In this document: in pieces, positions 44,101-51,511 of the stretch
Numbering within the stretch: the stretch's first letter is position 1
Layout: every line of letters begins with the position of its first letter
The notes under the pieces: model-generated
What the model was told of the DNA's origin: nothing
Databases searched by the model: none
The model's input: only the letters and a program-made list of their open reading frames with translations
Source of the DNA: Pelagomonas calceolata
Lineage: Eukaryota; Sar; Pelagophyceae; Pelagomonadales; Pelagomonadaceae
Reading direction: 5' to 3'
Assembly: GCA_918797485.1 (NCBI GenBank)
Contig: CAKKNE010000004.1
Location: 4,340,001 to 4,404,000, forward strand
DNA length: 64,000 nucleotides
Translations under genes and position numbers: made by a program

Positions 44101-45212
44101 TGCTCCCTAAAATCAAACGAGAGGTAGCCCACCCTTAATTGAGTTCTCCTTTTGAGTTGTGGTGGCCCGGCCTTGCGTTTACCGAAGCTCTGTAACGTCC
44201 GAGCCGCTGCGACCCTTCGTCCTAGCACCAGATCGACGTACTGTAAGAGCGACGCGTCGTAGGGCATCAACGGTAATTGGACGTCTCGCCGATGGATCGA
44301 CGCGTTCCGAGCCAACCGCTCATCTAGTAAATCGCAGGCCTTCCGCGCGGCGTCCACCAACAACCGTTGCGTGTCCTCGTACATCCACCAGTTGCATAGA
44401 GTACGCCTTGCAATCAACAGATTTGCGAGAGAAGTGAAGTCCTCGGGGAACAGCTCCACGGCCCGCTGAAAGACCTCCTCCGCCATACCGTGGCGGTTCG
44501 CGTCGCGATACGTTTGGCCTAAATTATTCAAGGCGTTCAATCTCACAGATTCGGCTATACTATCGTCATCTACCAAAGTCCACTGGATCTTGGCGGCCTC
44601 ATCACTTGCACCCGCTTCAAAGTACGTGTTCGCGAGGTTGAGTCGCGCGTTGCCATGGGTCGGATCTAGCTCGAGAACGGCCCGATATTGCGCCCTCGCC
44701 TCCGGGATGCGGTTCAAATCTTGTAATAAAGTAGCGAGGTTAAACCTAGCGTCCATGAAGGTCGGGTCCGCTTGAACAGCTTTCTCCAGATGCTCGGCCG
44801 CTTCCGCGAGTCCTTGGAGGTCTTTGCCCGCGCGTCGCTGCAACAGATTACCCAAATTCGACTCGGCCTGGGCCGTGATGCGCGGGAAATCAGCGTACTG
44901 AATAGCTTTTTGATACAAGTCGATGGCATGGCTCAGCTCCATCTTACCGTCTCCACTGAGGTCACCGTAGAAGTTGCCCAGATTAATCAGAGCTTCGGGC
45001 ATCTCCGGGAAGATGGTAAGAGCCTCCTCGAGCATCTGCACGGCCGGCGCCATGTCATTTATGGAAGCGGCGTGGACGGCTCGGTTGTAGAGATCGTAGG
45101 CCGGGAGCTGACGGGCCGTGGCGCCTCTTTCAAATCCTTCTGCTGTTGTTACTATCGAAACAATCTCCTCCTCGGCATGTATGACGCAGAGCAGCGCGAG
45201 GAGGCGCCGCAT
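41142..45212 (-). CDS. Two-glycosyltransferase fusion: TPR-OGT/SPINDLY-type GT41 plus C-terminal GT4-like domain
   Basis: 1356 residues, one exon, ATG at 45210-45212. The N-terminus MRRLLALLCVIHAEEE is a short signal peptide. TPRs follow (about 45-270). A GT41 domain spans about 355-745: VGYLSFDFREHPMGYL, YLGYPGVAGGVHWDY, CNINQVDKYEPVSWGLWMNI and LFLDHLLYGAHTTGADALW, the UDP-sugar binding and catalytic elements of O-GlcNAc transferase and SPINDLY. Then a second TPR block (about 800-900) and a GT-B fold GT4-like domain (about 985-1340: NGLGGSEEAVVFVARELVKL, YPTTYPETGCVSVMKAMAMG). GT41 enzymes modify Ser/Thr of nucleocytoplasmic proteins; a signal peptide would place this one in the secretory lumen. 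The acceptor and sugar are unknown. Confidence 0.85.
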   Translation of the reverse strand: MRRLLALLCVIHAEEEIVSIVTTAEGFERGATARQLPAYDLYNRAVHAASINDMAPAVQMLEEALTIFPEMPEALINLGNFYGDLSGDGKMELSHAIDLYQKAIQYADFPRITAQAESNLGNLLQRRAGKDLQGLAEAAEHLEKAVQADPTFMDARFNLATLLQDLNRIPEARAQYRAVLELDPTHGNARLNLANTYFEAGASDEAAKIQWTLVDDDSIAESVRLNALNNLGQTYRDANRHGMAEEVFQRAVELFPEDFTSLANLLIARRTLCNWWMYEDTQRLLVDAARKACDLLDERLARNASIHRRDVQLPLMPYDASLLQYVDLVLGRRVAAARTLQSFGKRKAGPPQLKRRTQLRVGYLSFDFREHPMGYLTRRLVSDPVYVQAVALSYGEDDASNNRARAKRGEFVELFDVDATKAHALMQHADLDVIVDLMTHTRGARLELASESVAPSGSSLMVSYLGYPGVAGGVHWDYTLADRVVLPPEHAKGIEEPLIYLPFSYQANDYAPSSPAILEQDLVPQKYIRYCNINQVDKYEPVSWGLWMNILRKTPGSTLALYRMRDPLGAHVVRHLSEEAEVRGIHPHRIKWFERLPRKQHAQRIASQCDLFLDHLLYGAHTTGADALWAAVPLLTISGWGGSLKDQAGRFSSRVGASLVRSLGMDKYVLMDTLRDFEDVAVTVPRHKLREVTFAATAREPLFDAGNSVSNVERALQAVYEVTLAGAYGFHVVSDPRQKRQSDRRRDCWRRQAAHALGGNEETPCLDDADYAVNIDYKNESDPGPSLERIREGTSHRFVAAYPQDPNALAFRGLSYHLNGDNEAAVPYLRKACGEAPWTSHFWFNYAHVLRQLERPHDAAAAYLTGYRVAGRGFADDAIRSNLEEAIRASCKVEKRSELDALFTLSALEPENDNRRLGVGAALDDLGRGSEALEEWFHAVRLRHATLQQQHTAANELRARTEAYHARIAARQRNKLVIAIFCDEYGQTWWPAWGPSSLATNGLGGSEEAVVFVARELVKLGHSVEVYNECADDDLGLDSYGIRWLRHATYQDEEPPDVFVAWRYHVSTAVVSPTSNVKVYAWLQDLPGYNSWTPTFCDGLSGIFTLSQFHTRSLPSHAQSKAYETPNGIDPTFLRDGMNKWDLFVYGSAPNRGLYDLLLVWPRVKAAIPSAVLKVYYGFSKAVVKWGKQHVPMFDEWRNEVERLLEQDGVILEGMVPHDTLAQAYASAGFYLYPTTYPETGCVSVMKAMAMGAIPITSRYAESVVPELTDVYDLGPASPRVAGTQVPVTLLNWRPPDPVDDAWRDAYASSIVDAARKARDGALDGHRRDMKAYARERFLWKHVAKRWEDHFLGKVV

Positions 45213-45424
45213 GGCTGCCCGATTGCTAGGCGAGGCTGCCCAAGTGTTGTGTACGCATCGTTTCCGGGGCAGCCATGGCGTCCAGGAGCTGACAGCGACT
45301 GCGGCGCGGCGCCGGCTGCAGCGATGCGACCACTAGCGCGTGGCAAAAGCCCTCGACGCCGGCCGACGCCGCGAGGCACCCGCACGATGCCGACGCTTAC
45401 GCCTAGAGGAATGCCAACTTAGCC

Positions 45425-46165
45425 CTAGAACCCGACGATGTCCTTCGCGTACTCGCCGCCCCGCCGGTACTTCCCGCCACTGAAATCGGGGTCGTTGCCG
45501 TACGCGTCCGAGCCGCGCCAGTTGTCGCCCCGCTCGTCGCCGCGCTCGGCCGACCACTCTCGACGTTTCCGGCGCCACTGGAACTTTTTGAGGGACGATT
45601 TCGAGATGGACTCGGGGCTTCCTTGAGACCTGCCGACGCGCCGCGCCCCAGGACTATCTTTGTTCGACCGCTGCCAGCTCCCGCCGTCATCACTCCAGTA
45701 CTCCGCGTCGTCGTTATTCCCTGAAGCTCTTCTACCAGAGCCCTTCACATGTTTAGTTTTGGTAGGTGTCTCGTAGTGTGGTATTATATCATCCTTCTTC
45801 GGCCGATCATGAGGCCCGGGATACCTCATTTTTAGATCTCCACCGGTACAAGCCCTCGCGTTCCTATATACTTTGCCATCTTCCTGGACCTCCTTCTCTA
45901 TCATCGTTTCCTCCATGGACTTGGGCAGCACGCCCGTGGCCGTCCGCCGCTGCAGTCTTAATTCCTCGAGCGTTTTGGTCGAGGGGTTGTACTGGGGGTT
46001 TTTCATCGTCACTTTTGTTTGACGGGCCTCGTGCGTCTTCGTGTAGCCCAGGGCCCGGAGTTCGTTCTCGATGTGCGCGATCTCCTGGGCTGGTGTCAGG
46101 GTCTTGGCCATCTCGCGCGCGGTATCAAAAGACATGCGCGCGGAGCGGCCGTGGGAGACGTCCAT
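45425..46165 (-). CDS. Unidentified basic, mostly disordered protein
   Basis: 246 residues, ATG at 46163-46165. The N-terminal half is helical (LTPAQEIAHIENELRALGYT) followed by TMKNPQYNPSTKTLEELRLQ and KSMEETMIEKEVQEDGKVYR. The C-terminal half is Gly/Arg/Ser/Asp-rich and likely disordered. No family was recognised; the short repeated motifs resemble those of axonemal or microtubule inner proteins only superficially. Confidence 0.55.
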   Translation of the reverse strand: MDVSHGRSARMSFDTAREMAKTLTPAQEIAHIENELRALGYTKTHEARQTKVTMKNPQYNPSTKTLEELRLQRRTATGVLPKSMEETMIEKEVQEDGKVYRNARACTGGDLKMRYPGPHDRPKKDDIIPHYETPTKTKHVKGSGRRASGNNDDAEYWSDDGGSWQRSNKDSPGARRVGRSQGSPESISKSSLKKFQWRRKRREWSAERGDERGDNWRGSDAYGNDPDFSGGKYRRGGEYAKDIVGF

Positions 46166-46616
46166 GGTCGTGTTGTGGGCGTGGCTGCCCTCTTGCGTTG
46201 TCTGCGCTGCGGTACAGCCCTACAAGCTCGACAAGCTCGTATGCCTTTTGAGAGTGCGCTGCAAATGCCTCGGCAGAGGGGTGGGAGGGGTGCCGCTGAC
46301 CTGTCTCCAGCCGTCCGGCGGGGTGGCAGGGGTGCGCTGAGGCGTCGACTGGTCCTGCGGTCCCCACAAAACCCGTACCCCCTGGAGTCATGCGGCATGT
46401 GCTGCTTGGCTCCACGCGCGCTGCTTAGCCGATATCCGCACGCGTGGCGATCGATCTTCATCTCAGACATTGCGCAGTCCAGCTCTCGTGGCTCGCCGCA
46501 AGCGTTGTAGGCTCCGCAGACTCGGAGAGCCTCATAGCCTCAGAGAGCCTACAGCCCTCCGCCATCCGCTGTCGCATCGCGCAAGCAGCGCGTGAGCAGC
46601 GCGTAAGCAGTGACCG
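46166..46616. promoter_or_regulatory. Divergent spacer, about 450 bp
   Basis: It lies between two unidentified divergent genes. CTCGGAGAGCCTCATAGCCT / CAGAGAGCCTACAGCC forms a short imperfect direct repeat near 46524-46560. No motif A or introner core was found. Confidence 0.3.
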
Positions 46617-47171
46617 ATGGGCAAGAAGTCCAAAAAGCCGAGCAAGCAGGCGCCCAAGCCCAAGGCAGCCGCGGCGGCCGGCCCGACGGCCGTGCCCATA
46701 GAAAGCGCGCAGATCTACAGCGCGCACAAGACCATCGCCGTCTACCAGGGCACGGAAGACGGCGTGGCCACGTTCGGCGTGGCGACGTATTTGCGCTACG
46801 CCAAGGCCGACGCCAGCAAAGCCGAGGAGCCGCGGCACGACCTGTCCCTGCCGCTCGCGGAGGCCGACGCGCACACGGCCCTGCTGAGCGAGAGCGCGGA
46901 GGGGGCCATTTCCTCCGTCGTCGCCTCGCTTACAATAGGCGACCGCGTCGAGCTCGAGTGGCTGCAGATGCGGCTCCCCGGCGCGGCCTTCGACTCGGAA
47001 CCGGTACGAGTCTGCCCGAAGCTCGCGCGTGTCACGGAGGCCGAGGAGAAGGCGCTCATCGAGCAGTGGTGCCAGAAGGTGCCGGCGCCGGGGCTGGTTT
47101 CCGGCGTGCCGCGGCCGGCACCGATCTGCGCACCGTGCAAGCCCGCCAAGCCGCCGCCGGCGCCCCGGTAG
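46617..47171 (+). CDS. Unidentified 184-residue protein with basic N-terminus
   Basis: ATG at 46617. The first 20 residues are Lys/Pro-rich (MGKKSKKPSKQAPKPK). The centre looks like a small beta-rich domain (TIAVYQGTEDGVATFGVATY, LTIGDRVELEWLQMRLPG). The C-terminus is Pro/Cys-rich (APICAPCKPAKPPP). No family recognised. Confidence 0.55.
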   Translation: MGKKSKKPSKQAPKPKAAAAAGPTAVPIESAQIYSAHKTIAVYQGTEDGVATFGVATYLRYAKADASKAEEPRHDLSLPLAEADAHTALLSESAEGAISSVVASLTIGDRVELEWLQMRLPGAAFDSEPVRVCPKLARVTEAEEKALIEQWCQKVPAPGLVSGVPRPAPICAPCKPAKPPPAPR

Positions 47172-47270
47172 GTGCTGCGTAACGCGCCCCTACGTTGTAA
47201 TGTTCGAGTCTATCGTCTCGACGAAGAATACTGCGCACCCGCCCTTACGCGCCTAGACTAAACACGCTCC

Positions 47271-47861
47271 TCAGTGGAAGCCGCCGAGGCCCGGCACGGC
47301 GCCGGGCATGAAGTGGTTGACGAAGAGGCCCGCGAAGCCGATCATCGCGACGCGCGCGTTCTTCAGCTCGCGGAGCTGCATCTTCTCCTGGCCCGCCGCG
47401 TCCGTGGGGTAGAGGCCGAGGGGGTCGAAGAAGGGCTTGGACGGGTCCGTCATCGGGCCCTCGCCCTTGGCCCAGTTGTATTTGTTCGCCTCGATCGCGC
47501 CGCAGAAGACGATGAACTGCGCCCACGCGACCGTCGGCACCTGCATGATGGCGTCGATGGGGTCCGTCGTCGTCACCGGGCCGCCCTTCCAGAGGCCGAA
47601 GACCTGGGGCCAGAGCCACCCCACCCAGCCGAGCATGGCCGCGCGGCCGTTCGCGAGCTCGCAGGCGCGCATCTCGCCGGCGTCGCGCCACTGCGAGAGC
47701 TCGAGCGGGTCCCAGACCTGGTCGCCGCACTCGATCGACGTGCCGATCATGCCGTCGAGCTGCGCGTCGGCCGCCTTCAGCGCCGTCCGCCGCGCGCCCG
47801 GCGCGACGGGCGCGACGAGCGCCGAGGCGCCGACGGCGAGCAGAGCTAATCTGCGCACCAT
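47271..47861 (-). CDS. Light-harvesting chlorophyll a/c-binding protein (FCP/LHC superfamily)
   Basis: 196 residues, ATG at 47859-47861. The presequence (MVRRLALLAVGASALVAPV) is an ASA-type bipartite plastid signal. Helix 1 carries ELANGRAAMLGWVGWLWP and helix 3 ELKNARVAMIGFAGLFV; both hold the ExxNxR chlorophyll-binding motif in which Glu and Arg form the cross-brace and Asn/Glu ligate chlorophyll. The middle helix (VPTVAWAQFIVFCGAIEANK) is shorter. FDPLGLYP before helix 3 is typical of fucoxanthin-chlorophyll proteins. It sits in the thylakoid membrane and feeds light energy to the photosystems. The subfamily (Lhcf, Lhcr or Lhcx) is not resolved. Confidence 0.92.
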   Translation of the reverse strand: MVRRLALLAVGASALVAPVAPGARRTALKAADAQLDGMIGTSIECGDQVWDPLELSQWRDAGEMRACELANGRAAMLGWVGWLWPQVFGLWKGGPVTTTDPIDAIMQVPTVAWAQFIVFCGAIEANKYNWAKGEGPMTDPSKPFFDPLGLYPTDAAGQEKMQLRELKNARVAMIGFAGLFVNHFMPGAVPGLGGFH

Positions 47862-48530
47862 CTTACAACCTGCGCGGGAGGTGCGTTTGCGCGGTGCTAT
47901 TAGCGTCCCGTCTCGTCTCGTAGTCCTCTCGTCGCGAAACAGCCAGCGTGCAGCGCTAGCCGAGAGCAGAGCGCCGCCCGTCCGAGTCGGCAGAGCGCGT
48001 CCGCGCGTGGAGCCGAGCCCACGCGTCGCTGCCTAGCAGCTGGGCTGCTGAGCTCACGTCCACATGGCTCGCTCCAGGCGCGCGCTCGGAGGCCCGCGCG
48101 GCACGGCCGCGCGGCGCTCCGGCCAGCTGCTGCAGACTCTCGCCTTGTGCGGCGCCGGAACGCAATCTCTTCCGTTAGAATTTTGCGTGCGACTGCTGTA
48201 TGGTCAGATGAAGTGCTGGCGAAGGTAGACTTGCACAGGGAGGGACGGTGGACGTCGTACACAGCCCAATTGTAATTGCAAGATCGAGGCCCGGGTTTTT
48301 TTCGTAGGCGCGGACGCGTACAGATTAACCTGTGCAGCCTCTCTGTGCGTCCTAGTTTTGCGGACAAGGGCAAAGAGCCACGGGTGAGGCGCAAAAATTG
48401 AAAATGCGCCGCGCTGTGAGGCTCAGGAGGGACAGCACTCGCAACGCCTCTCCGAACGTGCCCACAAAGTCAAAAACCCGCCCCCCTAGAGGCCATCGCC
48501 GCGCAGGACAAAAAGAACCTAGCACGAAAC
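47862..48530. promoter_or_regulatory. Long spacer upstream of the antenna gene, about 670 bp
   Basis: It contains the antenna-gene promoter and the 3' flank of TrmA. A weak introner-like string GGCCATCGCCGCGCAGG is at about 48491. No TATA box, motif A or coding frame was recognised. Confidence 0.35.
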
Positions 48531-49946
48531 TTAGCTCACGGCGCACCCCGAGTCCCCGCCGCTCGCTGCCTCCTCCACCTTTCCCTTCTTCGCCTGCCCA
48601 CCACCCTTCCCTTTGCCCTTGCGCTTGCCCGCGTAGCGTTTGGATTTTTTCTTCTCCCGCGCGCGCGGCTCCGGCACCGTCGACAGATCGACGCCCGACC
48701 GTTTCTTCAACAAAACACCAGCCTCGCAGTGTCGCGTGTAGGGGAACTGGTCGAAGACCGCCGCATGCGTTATATCATGAGTATGGCTCAACTGCTCGAC
48801 ATCGTCCGCCAAAGTCTCGGGATTACATGACACGTAGACGACCGTGTCGAAACTACGGGCCAACCCAATGGCCGCCGGCTCCAGGCCCGCGCGCGGGGGA
48901 TCGACGAACAGCGTCTCGAGTTTTAATGAAGACAAATCAACCGCAGCTTCCGTGAGGCGCTTGAACGGCCTCGCATCGGGCTGGAGCGCGTCCGCGGTCT
49001 CCTTGGCATTTAACCGCGCGAACTGGACATTTTTTACTTGATTAGCAGTGAGGTTCTCCCTGGCGCACTCCGTGTTCGCCTTGCTCACTTCCGTCGCGAG
49101 GACTTTGCGAAAATTTCTCGACATAGGTATGGTGAAGTTGCCGTTGCCACAATACAACTCGAGGAGGTCGTTCTTGGAGCTTTGCGTGCGCTCGACCTGC
49201 GCGTCGACGGCGTTATGTGGCGATGACGCACGGACGCCGCCTCGCGCCGCCCACGTGACCATTTTTTCACAAACCCTTCCGTTCGGCTGCGAGAACTCGC
49301 CCTCGAGCTGGTACAAGTTCACATCCTTCCCGGCTATACGTAATTTCTCTCGTACCCGAGGCGCGTCGCCGTTCAGCGTAATCCGGAACTTGCTCGACCT
49401 TCCGACCAACACTACTTTCAATTCTTTAGCTAATTTCTCGGCCTTCGTCTTCCAATTCTTATCGTTATCAATGGGTCTGTTGTACACTAGTACCACAACA
49501 GAAGACCCTCGCAGCGTCGTGTGGAACCGCACCTCGTGACATTTATCTCGCAACACGTCATCCCCGCGCAGAGCATCTAACACTAAAGGCATCAGCCGCT
49601 GCGTCTCCGCACAGCCCCTCGGAAAGTCGACGACCCGCAACGGCGTCCGCTTCTCATTATCTCCATCATACATGACATAATGTAATTTCTCGCCCTCGGC
49701 CTCGTGCCAGACCTGAAAGTTGCACCTCAATCGAAACGCCGTCTTCGGCGAGGCGTGGACCTCCCAGGCCGCATCTTTTGCTTGCGGTATCAATGCTTTG
49801 ACGGCGTCGACCTTTTGTTGGAGCTGCGAGTCGTATTCCTCAGTATGGCAGCGCGTCAGTTTTAATGCATTCGCATCAGTCATGGCTTGGCTCTTGATGG
49901 ACGACGGCTGGCTGCTTTTCGAAGGGGTCTTCTTGCGCTTGCCCAT
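48531..49946 (-). CDS. trmA: tRNA (uracil-5-)-methyltransferase, TrmA-like
   Basis: About 471 residues from ATG at 49944-49946 (MGKRKKTPSK). Class I SAM fold: LLELYCGNGNFTIPMSRNFR (motif I), TLFVDPPRAGLEPA, VVYVSCNPETLADDVEQL with the catalytic Cys, and DQFPYTRHCEAGVLLKKR with the general-base Glu. These are the bacterial TrmA signatures; it makes m5U54 (ribothymidine) in the T-loop of tRNA. The length and lack of a TRAM domain fit TrmA rather than RumA. A basic Lys/Arg N-terminus and a Lys/Gly-rich C-terminus are additions. A 39-bp in-frame insert with introner features lies before motif I. Confidence 0.9.
   Translation of the reverse strand: MGKRKKTPSKSSQPSSIKSQAMTDANALKLTRCHTEEYDSQLQQKVDAVKALIPQAKDAAWEVHASPKTAFRLRCNFQVWHEAEGEKLHYVMYDGDNEKRTPLRVVDFPRGCAETQRLMPLVLDALRGDDVLRDKCHEVRFHTTLRGSSVVVLVYNRPIDNDKNWKTKAEKLAKELKVVLVGRSSKFRITLNGDAPRVREKLRIAGKDVNLYQLEGEFSQPNGRVCEKMVTWAARGGVRASSPHNAVDAQVERTQSSKNDLLELYCGNGNFTIPMSRNFRKVLATEVSKANTECARENLTANQVKNVQFARLNAKETADALQPDARPFKRLTEAAVDLSSLKLETLFVDPPRAGLEPAAIGLARSFDTVVYVSCNPETLADDVEQLSHTHDITHAAVFDQFPYTRHCEAGVLLKKRSGVDLSTVPEPRAREKKKSKRYAGKRKGKGKGGGQAKKGKVEEAASGGDSGCAVS
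49197..49235 (-). mobile_element. 39-bp in-frame introner-like remnant in trmA
   Basis: GTCCGTGCGTCATCGCCACA..AACGCCGTCGACGCGCAG on the minus strand: donor GTCCGT, acceptor GCGCAG, introner core inside, 13 codons with no stop. Without it the spacing between the conserved PNGRVCEKMVTWA and LLELYCGNG blocks is closer to that in TrmA. It could be spliced or translated. Confidence 0.5.
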
Positions 49947-50364
49947 CTTTCTTGTGCGTCGCGCTTCTTGCTGCTGTGCTCTGCTGCTCTCTTGCAATTT
50001 GTGGCGTTGTGGCGCAGGCAGCGATTGCAAATTTGATCGCTACGTTGCAGCACTATATCGGTGGCTTCACTGCGCTGACGTTGTGTCCTTGCGTTCTGCG
50101 GTGCTATTGGCCTCGCCGTGCAGTCTAGTCTGCAGCCTTGTGCCGCTCGGCGGGAGCGTTCTTCAGGCGTCTACAACGCGCAAAGAGGCTGCTTTGGAAG
50201 AATCAAGAGGACCGATCGAGATCTGGTGTTTGCTAGTGACTTACAGGCCCGCTAGCTCGGCCAGCATCGAGCTGATCGAGCTTAATCGAGCAGCCGCGTG
50301 GCTGAGCGAACGGGACAGACGCTGACGCCATCGCCGCGACGCCTCGTCGTCGGCCCAGCGAGCA
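49947..50364. promoter_or_regulatory. Divergent promoter region of trmA and the metallophosphoesterase gene
   Basis: It carries motif A copy 7 (50230-50256) and an introner-like core (GACGCCATCGCCGCGACG, 50324) 40 bp before the plus-strand ATG. Confidence 0.5.
50230..50256 (+). promoter_or_regulatory. Palindromic upstream motif A, copy 7
   Basis: TTGCTAGTGACTTACAGGCC then CGCTAGC, 109 bp from the plus-strand start and 284 bp from the trmA start. Confidence 0.6.
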
Positions 50365-51426
50365 ATGCTGCGGTTCGCCCGCACAAGCTTGAGTGCCTGC
50401 CGGAGAGCATGCTCTCCCGGGCGGACGTCAGCTACAGCCGCAGCAATCACACTCACAACTCTGCCGATCATGCCAAGCTTACTGTCACTGCTACCGCAAC
50501 GCCTCGAACGAGCGATCTTGAGCACGATCAAAGCTCACTCGCTGGGGCGAAGAGCCTACAACGCGCTGTGCTGGCATCCGCACAGTTTCGGCCGCCGGCA
50601 AGCTCTCAGGCCGTGGTTGCGATCGCTCGTCACGACGTCGTGCGTGCACGTGGCTGCCGACGGCCGCGCGACGGCGACGCCACGGGACGCGCTGCCGCCG
50701 AGACGTGGCGTGCGCATCGTGGCGATCAGCGACACGCATAACTTGCACGGCGACCTGCGACAAGTGCCGGACGGCGACGTATTAATACACTGCGGCGACG
50801 GCCTGCGCCGCGGCGGCGACGAGGACGCCGTCCGGGCGCTGGGGCGCTGGCTCGCGTCGCAGCCCCACGCCGTCAAGGTCGTGACGGGCGGCAACCACGA
50901 CGCGACGCTGGAACGGCTGTCGCGCGAACGCGTCGCCGAGCTGCTCGGCACTGGTGTGCATTTTGCGGTGAACGAGGGCGTCAAGGTTGAAGGCATACGC
51001 ATCTTCGTGTCGCCCTACTCGAACGCCAACAGCGCGCGGTCGCCAAATAGGGCGTTCCAGGGCGACGACGTGCTCGAGGAACTCCGTGCGACGCTGCCGG
51101 CCTTCGCAAAGGACGGGCTCGACGTCTTCGTGAGCCACGGCCCGCCGGCCGGCATACTGGACAAAGGTGCCGGCTCGGACGCTTTGGCGGAGCTCGTCCG
51201 CGACACAAAACCGCGCTACCACATCTTCGGCCACCAGCACAACTGCTTCGGGACGATCGTAAAGGGGCGCACGTGCTTCGTCAACGCGTCGTCGACCGAC
51301 GGGCTCTTTGCGCTGTGCAAGCCGCCGCTCGTCGTCGACGTCGTCGCGGACGCGGCGGCGATGGCGCCGAGCGAGAGCTTCTTCGACGTCGATTATATGC
51401 GTGGGCGGCTCGCGCTTGTGAGTTAA
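50365..51426 (+). CDS. Calcineurin-like metallophosphoesterase (MPPED-like)
   Basis: 353 residues. Metal-binding motifs are complete: ISDTHN, HCGDGLRRGG, GGNHD, VSHGPP and IFGHQHN. The compact domain with DTHN and HGPPAGILD matches the MPPED/UPF0046 type, which hydrolyses phosphodiesters in vitro. The N-terminal ~110 residues are not part of the fold: a basic Ser/Arg/Ala-rich leader, possibly an organelle presequence if the first ATG is used, or absent if Met36 (MPSLLSLLPQRLE) is the start. An introner core and motif A lie upstream. Confidence 0.85.
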   Translation: MLRFARTSLSACRRACSPGRTSATAAAITLTTLPIMPSLLSLLPQRLERAILSTIKAHSLGRRAYNALCWHPHSFGRRQALRPWLRSLVTTSCVHVAADGRATATPRDALPPRRGVRIVAISDTHNLHGDLRQVPDGDVLIHCGDGLRRGGDEDAVRALGRWLASQPHAVKVVTGGNHDATLERLSRERVAELLGTGVHFAVNEGVKVEGIRIFVSPYSNANSARSPNRAFQGDDVLEELRATLPAFAKDGLDVFVSHGPPAGILDKGAGSDALAELVRDTKPRYHIFGHQHNCFGTIVKGRTCFVNASSTDGLFALCKPPLVVDVVADAAAMAPSESFFDVDYMRGRLALVS

Positions 51427-51511
51427 GTTGTTTTCTTGTTATCTGTAGAGTTGGCCAGCACAAAAGCGGCACAGATGGGGGGGGAAACCAGGCAGCGATG
51501 TTATTGAGGGC

